DNA from: Aristolochia californica
Lineage: Eukaryota; Streptophyta; Magnoliopsida; Piperales; Aristolochiaceae
DNA length: 64,000 bases
Reading direction: 5' to 3'
Assembly (NCBI GenBank): GCA_029961685.1
Contig: JARWKL010000005.1
Location: forward strand, 4,966,501-5,030,500
Position 1 is the stretch's first letter. Every line of letters begins with the position of its first letter. Shown one piece after another: positions 1-10,854 of the stretch. The notes beneath the pieces are model-generated. The model did no database searches. It saw only the letters and a list, made by a program, of their open reading frames with translations, and was not told the origin of the DNA. A program made the position numbers and the translations under genes.

Positions 1-310
1 TCTCTTTTTAAGGGTTTTGCAAAATCTATATAACCCTTGTAATCCTTCAACAATTCATTCCTTCTCTCTCTTTTGTTTTGGTCTTGAGTGCCTTAAAATT
101 CTCTCATTCTTGTTACTCATCGATTCACTCAATTCATGGTGGCTCAAATTTTCTCATTCTTGACCTATTGTGGGTTTTTCAAGGGAAACCAGTCCGTGCC
201 CCAATAGGTAAAATAAATAACCCAATCTCCACCTCAATGGGTCAAGTCAAGTTGAGGTGGATTCTTGTTGTACTCACCCTGTGGTCTTTCTAAGCCAATG
301 AGTTCAATTC
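1..310 (+). repeat. LTR-like leader fragment
   Basis: The first 300 bases have a TATA-like CTATATAACC near position 27, followed by a CT-rich stretch. This resembles the promoter and R region of a plant LTR. No primer-binding site or coding domain follows, and the start lies outside the window, so the family is not identified. The short open frame at 78-293 shows no recognisable domain and I do not treat it as a gene. Confidence 0.3.
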
Positions 311-1254
311 TCAAAAAAAATTATATAAAACTATTTTGAAAATAATTATTACAAAACGTATATCAATAAATCTATTTTAAATTGAAATATTTTAATTTTT
401 AAGTATAAAAAATTACTTGTATGTTTATTGATATCTCTCAAAATTATGATTTTTTGCCCCCAAAACTGAGCACTCTCATATGGCTTATAGGACACAATAT
501 TATGAAGACACTCATATGACTCCCAATAATCATAGTTAAAGGGATAGAATTTCTTCAATAAACAAAAAAACATGCATACAATAATAATTATGATAATTTT
601 TTGTAAAAACTATTGTAAACAAGACCACATAACCTCTTGGCTGAATAAAGAAAGCATAAATAGAAGCCATTTCCATGAAGTAACCATGTGATAAGTGAAG
701 AGCACCAAATCCAATACCTACATAAATGCTCTCAATAATTAATAATATTTCCATTAGTTTTTGGAGGGTAATTAAAGCTAATTAAAACACCAATCCAATA
801 ATGCTTTTCTATTTGAATTTACAACATGCAACAATTGGTTAATTAGCTTCCAAAAAAGAAAAAAAAGATTTTTGGCAATTTATGATACTTGTACCGACAC
901 ATAATATGTCTGGCCCACATTTGATGGTTGTAAGCAAAGGAAGAGCTTTTGCCATAAATTTGACAATGTTATGATGAGTTATGACCCTTTTGTTGGCTTC
1001 CTCAAGTGGCTTGTATGAAATTTTTTAAGTGTGACTTTAAATCTCAAATAGGTCACATAAAAGGTACACTCTTTCAACCTTTAGGGCAAAAGTCAGTCAT
1101 CTTGTCACATCTGTCACATCTATGACATCTGTCACATATGTCACCTATGTTTGACATTATTCATTACAAGTACTCATTGAATGTCACTTACCAACTAGGA
1201 ATCTTTTAGTTGACAACATTTTGATGCTCCAAAGTGTGTGGACCAAAGGAGGGT
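311..1254. other. AT-rich spacer, no gene seen
   Basis: No convincing coding region was found on either strand. The only structure noticed is a short imperfect tandem array of GTCACAT-like units near 1,104-1,146, spaced about 9-10 bases apart. Confidence 0.5.
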
Positions 1255-1507
1255 ATTAATTTTAGCCAAAATGTATTAATTCTCGGCCAGTTATGCCCTC
1301 TTATAAAATCACAAATCTTGTTCCACAAAGTTGTAATGGATTTCTAGGATTCCATTACTTTGTCATGTGGATATGTGAGGATGGGACAAGGCCAAGCTTC
1401 ATATGTTGTTTGCTTATTGTGTGTCTTTGGCCTTTAAAGTGTTGTAGGGTGATATTGCTCTACCCAAATAAAAGTTTGACTATGTTATGTTTGTAAAAAA
1501 AAAAAAA
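1255..1507 (+). other. Retrocopied transcript 3' end with poly(A) tract
   Basis: This stretch ends in AATAAA at 1,468-1,473, followed about 20 bases later by a run of 14 A (1,494-1,507). That spacing is typical of a polyadenylated messenger, so the piece looks like the 3' end of a transcript copied back into the genome by a LINE, or the 3' end of a LINE or SINE itself. The 67-codon frame at 1,293-1,496 has no recognised domain. The parent gene is unknown. Confidence 0.4.
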
Positions 1508-2415
1508 TTAAAATAATAAAAAAATAAAAAATATGAGAAATGTAAAATTAAGAAATGAGCATAAAATGTTTTAAAACTTGAGATTTTTTTTATTTATTAA
1601 AGTGAGAGTATTATTTTAGAAGTATTTTTAAAATGAAAATTATTTATCCTAATAAATACAAAAAAAAACTTTTAAAAAAGGCTGTCTGAATACCCTTCAG
1701 GTTAATTTGTTCATGCATGGAAAAGGTGCAGCTTCGCATTGTATATTGGAAACTAGGCGAAGAGCTTAAAGAGAGCTTATTTTACATTGCATGATGCATA
1801 AATTAGTTTTTATGCTAAGAAATAAGTGAATATAACACTTGAATCATATCAAATTTATACAACTAACTAACAAACAACTCTTTTGTAATGCTTTGTAAGA
1901 GAGTACTTATTTATAATTTCACTCGTTAATTAATTTTAATCCACATTAGGCGTGTAATGTGCCCTTTTGGGATTAAAAAAACTCATAAAAGGGTGCTCCC
2001 AATAGCAAGGTTGGTTGTCTTGATTTTCTAATCCATTTTAGCTATCAGTTAAACTCTTTTCATAGTCATACAATTTCCTGAAGTAGAGCTAATTAAAACA
2101 CATCATTTAATTAATGCTATTTTCTATTTGCATTAACATGTTGTTGCTGGTTAATCAGTTTTTCCAATCTATAGACTTTCAACTCTCATTATATATTGAA
2201 TTCAAAGGCCTTGTCCTTACATCGCAATAAGCCTTTGACCTTTTTGTTCGCTACCTCACTTGGGTTTTAAAGTCATCAAAGAAGGCGGCCATCGCCAATG
2301 GTTAAACTTCATTCGACATGGTTGTTAATTTTAAGTGCATTTTTTTTCTTAAAGCGAGGAATTCTATGTTGTCGAGAGTAATTTCAAATTAAGTTCATAT
2401 AAAGTTGTTGGCTAT
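1508..2415. other. AT-rich spacer, no gene seen
   Basis: No open frame longer than about 60 codons and no recognisable element. It is A/T-rich with several short homopolymer runs, and is probably decayed transposon DNA. Confidence 0.5.
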
Positions 2416-3940
2416 TGATTAACTCCCACATTGCTTTTGATAATAACAAAACTTAATAGAACTAATAATTTGAAAATCTAAGTATTTCAGATACTTCACC
2501 TTCAAGAGCATCTCAAGGTCTAAAGCGTCAAAGCTAAAATCTAGACCTCAAGTAGATCTTGAAGAAACACCCACAAGGAAGAAGACAAAGAGAAAACTCG
2601 AGTTCAAGCATTATAAACAAACATCTAAACTCAATCACTTTTTGTAAGAGAGAATTTCAAACTTCCTATTCCTTAAGTATATTTGTGAAATCGAAGCTTT
2701 AGGTTATAAATTGCATATAAACATGTTTAGGATCATCATAAACATAATTTAGAAACATGTTAGAGCACTAAGAAAAAAATTCACATGCTTTACGAAATCT
2801 ATGTTTTTAAACTAGCATTGGAATGATCCATCAACTATTGTAATGATGGATCATCCAAAACTGTGCAGGGTAGAAATATAAAGCAAGATTAATCAACCAT
2901 AGTCAATTGATCGGTCATCCAAGACATGATCATTTCATATTATAACGCATGATCGATCATCCCACTTGGATTGATCTATCATTGGACTGATCAATCATCT
3001 CTCCTCTAGATTGATCGATCAGTCAAAACCATGCCAGTAAGGAACTCAAAGCATGATCGATCATATTTGTAATGCACAACCAGAGAAAATCTTGATTGAT
3101 CGATCAACCATTGACAATGATCGATCAAAATAACTTTTCTGGATTAACGATAACATATTGATCGATTAGTCCATCAATCAATAAATCACTATCTGATAGA
3201 AAAATAGTTGTAATGATCGATCAATCGAAGCACTGATTTTTGTAAACGGGTAATTAATATCTAGTTTGAATTGGGGAAGCTATAAATACCCTACCAAACT
3301 GTGAGCGAATAAGTATTTATTGGCATATCTTTAAGCCACATACCTTTATCTTACAAATTTCCATAAAAAACGCTTTAGAGAGAAAGAGAAAGAGCCATTC
3401 ACTTGGAAAACCATTATTCTCTTTAAATCATCATTGCACTCATCATAGTACAAGTTCCTTGATCATTTCACAACATGCTACAAAGGAGAAGACAACTTGA
3501 ATCTCTCAAGGAGAAGCATCTCTCCAAGTAAGGGTGTAATTTTTCTCTTTCTTTTTATGTATTTGTGAAAGGTTCACCTAGAACCTACTAATTTAGATAG
3601 AAAGGCCTAGCGAAATCTAGAATCTAGCAAGAGATTGGGTTTGTGTAAAATCATGTATTGAGCTACACTTGGCCAAAGAGAGACAGAATAACTTTTGTAA
3701 TTTTCCAGCTATTAGAGCTTAATAGTGGAATTTTTCCAAGTAACAGTTCTTGGGCAGTGACTACCCCTAGGAGAACATCTATAAAAAAAAAAAATTTTGT
3801 CCATGTGGTGTGTTCATAATGCTCTTTATTTTAAATTGTTTTTGTGTAACTTTTTAATCACATGCACAAGTAAATTTTAATTTGAATACCAAAATCCCTC
3901 TCCCCCCAACCCCCCCCCCCCCCCCCCCCCCCCCTTCTCA
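2416..3940 (+). repeat. Ty1/copia-type long terminal repeat, copy 1
   Basis: This block is closely similar, in the same orientation, to 38,411-39,782. The second copy is followed by an initiator-Met primer site, which identifies the family as an LTR. The block starts TGATTAACTCCCACATTG and carries a cluster of GATCGATC palindromes between about 2,890 and 3,230. It then has a TATA-type sequence (CTATAAATACC near 3,280) and a transcribed-leader-like region rich in AGAGAAAG. The 3' end is altered: where copy 2 reads on to its CA end, this copy runs into 25 C residues (3,910-3,934). No primer site or coding region follows, so it is probably a solo or truncated LTR. Confidence 0.75.
3910..3934 (+). 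repeat. Homopolymer of 25 C
   Basis: An uninterrupted run of 25 C, preceded by six C and two A, lies at the 3' edge of the LTR. A G run of exactly the same length occurs at 10,472-10,496. Homopolymers of this size are unstable and also prone to assembly error, so the length should not be trusted. Confidence 0.9.
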
Positions 3941-4788
3941 ATGTTAATTTTTTTAATGATTAAACTGGATCAAGTTACCTTTTTGGTGAATGACCAAGCC
4001 TGATAACATTTCAATATGAAGTTTTACAACATTTACCCCACAATCAAAAAATTCAACAGTCCTATGCCTCTTGTTTACCCTAGTTTAAATTTTTGCAATA
4101 GAAAAATACCATTTAACATAATTAAGATCCCATCTTGGCCCCAAGTTTCTAGAACTATGAAAGCATGATTCATGTTTAGATACATTTTTTTGAGAACATG
4201 ATCTCATTTTGATAGAGTGATCACCGACAATATTTTATTTTTTTACACTATTTGCTGTAAATTTTATTTCAATTATTCAAAATAAGATATTACTCATCAA
4301 AGGATAATTTAAATGCCAAAAGTAACAATTTACCCGAAATAATGGGATACCATTTTCAAAGAAGGTAACATATCATCACTTTTTAAAATTCATTTTCGAC
4401 TTGCAAATAATTTGATTAGTTTCCTGCTTAAAGTAACTTTAGTAAGGAAGCCTATTTTGATAGAAAAATTCAAAGTACTTATTGAATTAGGAGGCAACTG
4501 ACATTCTAAGACACTTAAATGAAAAATATCTATATTGAAGCATTTTAAGTGGCTAGTAAAACGTTTTGGATATTCTCAATGTGTTCTTGTTTATATCATT
4601 TTGAGATTTTCTTATTTTTATTATTTTTAATGATAAAAATAAGATAATAATATCATTGTAAATATAATTAATTAAATTATATTTTTTACATGAAATAATT
4701 TTAAAATAAAAATTTATGTTAATTTTTATTAATTATTTTAATATTTAAAATTTAAAAATAAATAGAAGGGAAAGCACCTCCTTCCTTT
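3941..4788. other. AT-rich spacer, no gene seen
   Basis: No coding region recognised. The last 200 bases are strongly AT-rich, consistent with the target of the retrotransposon insertion that follows. Confidence 0.5.
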
Positions 4789-5109
4789 TATCTTGTTGAA
4801 TCTTAGGATTCCATAATGTAAGTTTAAGAACCTTTTGAGTGAAAGAGATAAGAGAAAGGAAGAAGAGGAGGAAGAGACGGAGGTGAAGAGCTCAAAGGAG
4901 AGGTGAAGAAGAGAGTGCTCAAATGGGAAGAAAAAGAGTCTAGAGGATTATGGTTTCAGATGAGTTTTAATTCCCCATTAATCTTTATATATTGATTGAA
5001 AACTAAATTATTAGATAAATGCCCTTTAACCTAAGGGTTGTAAATAAAGGATTGAAACATAAATGTTATTACATAGATGTTATCCTTGTCTTCTAATATT
5101 CCCCCTCAA

Positions 5110-5600
5110 ATTGGTGGAGCAAACATTATATGCTTCCAACTTGGAGCATTCAATTGTCAATGCATAAGAAACAACACGCTTTGTAAACATGTCAACAACT
5201 TGTCCTTGAGATGAAACATACTCAAGGCTCAGGACAAGCAACCTCAATGTGTTTTATCTATTCATGGAAGACCGGGTTGAAGGCAATGTGGACAACTGCT
5301 TGGTGATCACAATGGAGTTTAATTAGAGTATCTCTGCTAAAACCCAATTCTATGATGAGTGATTTTATCCATATTAATTCCCTTACTATATGGGTCATGG
5401 CTCTATATTCAGCCTTTACACTGAATCTAACAACAATATTTTGTTATTTACTCTTCCAAGTTACCAGGTTTCCTCCAACAAAAGTACAATAGCTAGAGGT
5501 AGATTTATATAATACAAAGATCCTACCCAATTAGCATTTTTAAAACCCTCAACATTAATGTGACCATGACACTTGTATAAAAGTCCCTGTTTAAGAGCTT
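5110..5600 (-). pseudogene. Copia RNase H remnant
   Basis: Read on the minus strand, this contains decayed pieces of the copia RNase H domain: the region for a glycine-rich CTFVGGNLV-like segment near 5,470-5,490, then a segment matching the SAEAEYRAM family motif near 5,390-5,420. Stops and frameshifts interrupt it. It lies next to the polypurine tract and 3' LTR of the host copia element, where RNase H belongs. Confidence 0.6.
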
Positions 5601-5814
5601 TTTTTTAAGTAGTTGTGGATTACTTTTAAGGCTTACAATGTGAACTCCGAGGATTATGCATGTACAGTGAGATATATTAGATCATGGTTGAGCTAACAAC
5701 ACTTACTGCAAAGGAGATATCAGGTCTAGTTATAGTGAGATATATCAATTTTCCTATTAGCCTTTGATATTTTCCTATATTTACATCTTCCCCAAAGCCA
5801 GCACATAATTTTAT

Positions 5815-5954
5815 TGTTGAAATTTTAGAAAAGAGAAAAACTTCAGTGACTTATTGTAATTTGAATACATGAGTTTCCATTTATAATAAAGGAAACAAGT
5901 AGAAACCAATTACAATTAAACTACCCTTGTCTCAATTACACCCAAAGTCTAACA
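5815..5954 (-). repeat. Short LTR-like repeat of about 140 bp
   Basis: On the minus strand this begins TGTTAGACTTTGGG and ends TTTCAACA, the terminal TG...CA form of a plant LTR, over only 140 bases. It lies inside the copia host element. No matching second LTR and no target duplication were seen, so it may be a solo LTR of a small element. Confidence 0.4.
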
Positions 5955-6068
5955 CTTAAAGATAAATCATAGTATAGTTAAACAACTGAACGTAGTAACT
6001 AAACACATTTTAACTGAAACTTTTCTGTGAAACCTCATTCCATAATAATTCTGGCTCTATAAGACTTC

Positions 6069-6130
6069 ATATTATGAGCGTCATGTAAGACTCTTCCATA
6101 TCTGCTCTCCAATACTCTCTCTCAAACTGG
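6069..6130 (-). repeat. Copia polypurine tract and LTR-start fragment
   Basis: On the minus strand, CTCCAGTTTGAGAGAGAG is followed by TATTGGAGAGCAGATATGG. This is the arrangement of a copia polypurine tract and LTR start. A close match to the LTR start is found on the plus strand at about 19,982-20,020, so two fragments of one LTR family are present. Confidence 0.45.
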
Positions 6131-6559
6131 AGTTTATAACTTCAGCTTGCAATGAAAATGATTTTTGTTCTTCAATTTTCTTTTGCTGAAAAAATTCTTC
6201 ACATATGCAATTCTTCATAGATGACAAACTTCATCTTTTGTGCTCCCCTTTTCTTGAATATTTTAGTCACATAAAAATTATTGCAACATGTAGAATTTTT
6301 CATTATAGATTATACAACTACTTCTCAAACGTGGAATTCGGAAGGAGGTGCAACCACTACAACACTCAACTTCCGATCTGAATTCTTACACAAAGAAAAT
6401 AAGAAGAGAAATCAATAAATGAATAGATACAGTAACTTAATAGTTTGCTGCAATCACCAACCAAAAGAAAACAAGCAACCACCACCTCAATCTTCTATAG
6501 CCCTTGGGTTAACCAATGAACATCAAATTGACACTCGAAAATTATTACAAGGATGAGAG

Positions 6560-7379
6560 TCTTATTGAGACGGAGGATGAAGCCATAGTGTGGCCAAACA
6601 CCAAGAACGAAGATTGTGCAAGTCCAGTGTACAACAACAACAGCGACGGCCAAGGCCAAGTGCAATAGCACGGCCCAGAGGGGCGCACGCATATGGCCAG
6701 CCCGACATCAGCTGCAGAGGAAGAAGACATATTTGAGCTTGCCAAACGAATGGCCAAGCAGCAAGATGCGCAAGGACCCCATCAACAGGCCGAGATAGAA
6801 ATCGTAAACGCAACAGACTCGAGCGCGGGCCACAACAAGCAGAACGTGTGCACGCACAGCCCAGGCAGAAGGCGTATTGGCGTTTGGGGTTGTCGAAGGT
6901 AAAATACGCATGCTGCGCAGAAGCTGTGGGCACGCGAGATCATGAAGCAACATCGCGGGTGCCCAACGCATTTGGGGTTGCCATGTTGGTTTCGCAACGC
7001 GCATGTGCGAGCGCATGCAAAGTGGCGAAATCTAGGAGGTTGTCATTTTAGGGGAGATTCATCTTTGGCCACTCCCATACGTTCCCTATGGCAACTAGGA
7101 CTCATTTTAAGTATGATTTGAATGTTGATTGGGCAACCAAATGTATGGAGACACTTAGGACGTCCACATACAAGATTGAGTCCAAGAGGTAGTTGTAAGG
7201 GATCAAATCAAGGGATTTGAATAGGGAGATGCTCTCTTCTCATTTGATGGAAGGGAGAGACTCCAGGGGCTCAAAGCCTATAAATACCAAGGCATTCGAC
7301 CCTTGTAGGGGCATTCACCTTCTTGTAGAGAAAACTTGTATAACATGCGAGGGAGAGAATTGTAGAGAGACTCTGGTAA
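6560..7379 (+). repeat. Chromovirus left LTR, 3'-truncated
   Basis: This repeats, in direct orientation, the block at 9,600-10,390 across the internal region: both contain CATAGTGTGGC near their start, then a GC-rich CG-containing middle and the TATA sequence CCTATAAATACC (near 7,279 here and 10,288 in the right copy). The similarity stops at about 7,378, where the sequence passes straight into reverse-transcriptase coding. The LTR end, primer site, gag, protease and most of the reverse transcriptase are therefore deleted. Confidence 0.65.
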
Positions 7380-9540
7380 TCCCATTACAGGAGATTCATC
7401 AAGGGGTTTTCAGTACTTGCTGCCCCCTTGACTGACCATCTCAAGAAGGACTATTCTTGGCATTAGACGAAAGGATGTCAACAGTCCTTTCAGTGACTCA
7501 AAGACTCCATGATGGCTGAACCGGTGCTGCAACTTGCTGACTTTAGCAAGCCATTTGAGGTGCACATGGATGCCTCAAATTTTGCCATTGGAGAAGTGTT
7601 GGAGCAAGAAGGACACCCTGTCGCCTATGAGAGTAGGAAACTCAATGAAACTGAGCAACGATATACTGTTCAAGAAAGGGAAATGACTGTTGTAATACAT
7701 TGTTTACGTACTTGGAGGCACTATCTATTAGGCTCCAAGTTTAATGTAAAAATTGATAATGTTGCTTCTAGCTACTTCTTGACGCAGAAAAAGCTCAGCC
7801 CGAAGCAAGCTCGGTAGCAAGACTTCTTGGCCAAGTTTGACTTTGAGATGATGTACAAGGCAGGGAAAGCTAATGCAGTTGCAGATGCCTTAAGCAGAAA
7901 GACGGGTTCTACTATGCCTTTTGATGGAAAGAAGGGCAAAAGGGTATTGGCGCACATATAACGTACGACACCAAAAAGAATTGCTGGAACGCACTCAGAA
8001 AGCATTCAAACTTGTGTTACACAAGTCAACAACACACCAGTACAAGCCAGCAACGAGCCAACACAAGCAGCAGCAAAATCGTATTTTTCGCAAGCAACGC
8101 GCGCGGAAGCAGCAACCGCACGCATACAGTGACATGAATTTGCATTGGTCTTCGCCAAGATGCCCAGGCCTATGGCATTGTGCAAGCCGCTGCATTAAGC
8201 AAAACGAGATGATTTTGGCTTGAGTACGGACTGCTCAAGACCAAAGGTAACAGATTTTACGTGCCAAAGTATGACAACTTACAGTGTGACCTCTTGAGGG
8301 AATGTCATGATTCTTTGTGGGCAGGACATCCAGGTCAAAGAAGGACGTTGGCCTTGCTATTTGACCAGTATTATTGGCCAGACTTGGAGAGCGATATGGA
8401 AAAATTTGTGCGCATATGTCTTATCTGTCAATAACATAAGATCGAACAATGAAGCCCAGAGGCTTGTTACAACCTATGCTCATTCCAAAACGGTCGTGGG
8501 AGTCTATTTCAATGGACTTCATTTTTGGTTTACGCAAGAAAGACGGGTTAAGGTCTATCATGGTAGTGGTGGACCGATTTACGAAGTACGAAGCATTCGT
8601 AGCAGTGCCAAGTGATTGTATAACGGAGGAAGCTGGTCGAGCATTCATGGCACAGGTGGTGAAGCATTGGGGGGTGCCCACAACGATCATAAGTGATCGT
8701 GACCCTAGGTTCACAGGGAAATTCTAAACCGAATTATTTAAACTATTAGGAACTACCCTTAATTTTTTCACCACTTTTCATCCTCAGACTGACAACCAAA
8801 TTGAGCACATAAACTCTTTGTTGGAGCAATATTTGTGCTACTCTATTGTAGCTAATCAAAAGAATTGGCCAGACTTTTTGGACATGGCCCAATTCTCATA
8901 CAACTTGCAGAAATCCAAATCCATAGGGCATAGTCCTTTGAGTTGGCAACATGACAACAACCCTTAGCGCCTATGGGACTCATTCCAGATACCTCACGGA
9001 AGAGTCTAGCAGCCCATCAACTGGCGAGGAGATGGAAAAACAAAACAGAATTGGGGCATGTCTTACTACATAAGGCAGCTAAAAAATGAAGAAGTGTGCT
9101 AATTTGAAGAGGAGGGTGTCTTCTTTCAAGGTAGGTGACCAGGTCCTTATGAAACTAAGACCTAAACAATTTTGTCACCTAAGAAGCAAGAACAAAGGTC
9201 TTTTGAAGAAATATGAAGGTCATTTTCCTATCATTGAATGTGTGGGCAACCTATCCTACAAATTGCAGCTGTCGAAAAGGTTTAAGTTCCACAATGTTTT
9301 TCATGTATCAAACCTTAAACTTTACTTTGAAGACTCGGACTCTAATAGAATAGTTCACCCAAGGGTCCAATGGATGTATCAACTACTTTGGTAAACAAAG
9401 TAGAGTATATTATTGCAGACCGAGAGGAGTGCCAAAGGGGCAAACCCCGGAGGATGCAATACTTGGTCAAGTGGCAGGGTCAACCGGAAAGTGAGGTAAC
9501 ATGGCAAGACGCTGCGGAGTTGTAGCAATTCGAGAAGGAG
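7380..9540 (+). pseudogene. Ty3/gypsy chromovirus pol remnant
   Basis: A decayed plus-strand pol region. In order: the end of reverse transcriptase (HYRRFIKGFS at 7,382-7,411); RNase H (7,509-7,920, with the DASNFAIG motif and ending in ADALSR); integrase HHCC zinc finger (about 8,240-8,430, ending CLIC); integrase core (about 8,480-8,730, SISMDFIFGL and WGVPTTIISDRDPRFTGKF); and a C-terminal chromodomain (about 9,390-9,525, YLVKWQGQPESEVTWQDA). The chromodomain places it among the chromoviruses. Stops and frameshifts break each domain, and 7,920-8,230 has no family match, so the element cannot encode its own transposition. Confidence 0.85.
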
Positions 9541-9599
9541 GTGGCCGACTATCGCCAAGGGACGCAGGCAAGGGCGTCTGCCTTATGGTGGTGGGAGTA

Positions 9600-10500
9600 T
9601 GAGACGAAGGATGAAACCATAGTGTGGCTAGACACTAAGGCTGAAGACTGTGTAAGTCCAGTGCACATCAACAACAGCGATGGCCAAGGCCAAGTGCAAT
9701 GGCACGGCCCAGAGTGGCGCACGCATACGACCGACATCAGTTGTAGAGGAAGAAGACATACTTGATCTTGCTAGACGGATGGCCAAGCAGCAAGACGCAC
9801 AACGACCCCAACAGTCGACTGAGATAAAAACCGTTAACGCAACAAACGTGCGTGCGGTGCATAGCAAGTAGAATGCGCACACGTACACGGCCCAAGCAAA
9901 AGGTGCATTGGCGTTTGGGGTTGCCGAAGGTGAAATGCGTACACGACGCGGAAGCTGTGGGCGCGTAGGCGCCCAACATATTTGGGGTTGCCATGCTGGT
10001 TCCGTAACATGCGCATGCGGGGGCATGCAAAGTGGCGAAATCTGGGAGGTTGCCATTTTGGGGGAGATTCTTCTTTGGCCACTCCCTTATGTTCCATTTG
10101 GCAACTAGGACTCATTTTAAGTATGATTTGAATGTTGATTGGGCGGCCTAACGTATGGAGACACTTAGGATGTCCACATATAAGATTGAGTCCAAGAGGT
10201 AGTTGTAAGGGATCAATTCAAGGGATTTGAATGGGGAGAGGTTGTCTTCTCATCGGATGGAAGGGAGAGACTCCAAGGGGTCGAAGCCTATAAATACCTA
10301 GGCATTCGACCCTTGTAGGGAAAGCTTGTATAGCACGCAAGGGAGAGAATTGTAGAGAGACTCTGGTCTTCCCACTTGGACGGCCATCATTGTATTTTCA
10401 GTCGTCAATACAATGTATTCTCCCCCTCTAATCCTCTTGGTTTTCTTTATTTTTATACTGTTGTTCGACTTGGGGGGGGGGGGGGGGGGGGGGGGGTCGG
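9600..10500 (+). repeat. Chromovirus right LTR
   Basis: Direct repeat of 6,560-7,379, with many point differences and small indels, so the element is not young. It carries a TATA sequence (CCTATAAATACC near 10,288) and extends beyond the truncation point of the left copy through a T-rich segment to the G run at 10,472-10,496. The exact end is uncertain. By 10,520 the sequence belongs to the copia host again, next to its primer site. Confidence 0.6.
10472..10496 (+). repeat. Homopolymer of 25 G
   Basis: An uninterrupted run of 25 G near the 3' end of the chromovirus LTR. It could form a G-quadruplex, but its length in the assembly is unreliable. Confidence 0.9.
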
Positions 10501-10811
10501 GAGAAGGACTCTACCATGCAATCTTTTACATAACTCAACCAGAAACATATCTTGGAATCCTAAAACCTCTGCTCTGATATCATGTTGAAACTTAGGATTC
10601 CATTAATGTAAAATAAAAAAGAGAGTAAGAAGCGAGGAGAGAAGAGAAGAAGGTGAAGGATTAGGCTTTTCAAATGAGTTCCTAATCCTCTCCAACCTTT
10701 ATAGATTGATTTAAAACTAAATTATTAACCTAACATTTATAAATAAAGAATTGATACATAAGTCTAATTACAAATATAGCATTGTCTTCTAATATCTCTC
10801 ATGTCCTAAAC

Positions 10812-10814
<3 letters not shown>

Positions 10815-10842
<28 letters not shown>
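10815..10842 (+). repeat. (AG)14 microsatellite
   Basis: Fourteen perfect AG units lie between the copia target duplication and the left end of the hAT-like element. Confidence 0.95.
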
Positions 10843-10846
<4 letters not shown>

Positions 10847-10854
10847 CCTAGGAG

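Larger units (their letters stand above)
4794..10792 (-). mobile_element. Ty1/copia retrotransposon hosting a nested gypsy element
   Basis: The copia element reads on the minus strand. Its two LTRs are 4,794-5,096 and 10,583-10,792 (the second shorter); both begin, on the plus strand, TGTTGAA(A/T)CTTAGGATTCC. The initiator-Met primer site lies at 10,567-10,582 (minus strand TGATATCAGAGCAGAG). The polypurine tract is just inside the other LTR at about 5,097-5,110 (minus strand TTTGAGGGGGAA). The 5-bp direct repeat TATCT at 4,789-4,793 and 10,793-10,797 fits a target-site duplication. A decayed RNase H region reads on the minus strand around 5,110-5,580. Most of the interior is replaced by a plus-strand chromovirus. 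Gag, protease and integrase of the host element were not found. Confidence 0.7.

Noticed and set aside
6562..7016. Overlapping minus-strand frames of 70-123 codons
   Set aside because: They lie in the GC-rich part of a chromovirus LTR, recur in the second LTR with frameshifts, and match no protein family I recognise.
9628..10115. Minus-strand frames of up to 142 codons
   Set aside because: Same LTR region in the right-hand copy; not a gene.
10472..10496. G25 as a functional quadruplex or switch
   Set aside because: A pure homopolymer of exactly the same length as the C25 run at 3,910 is more likely slippage or assembly compression.
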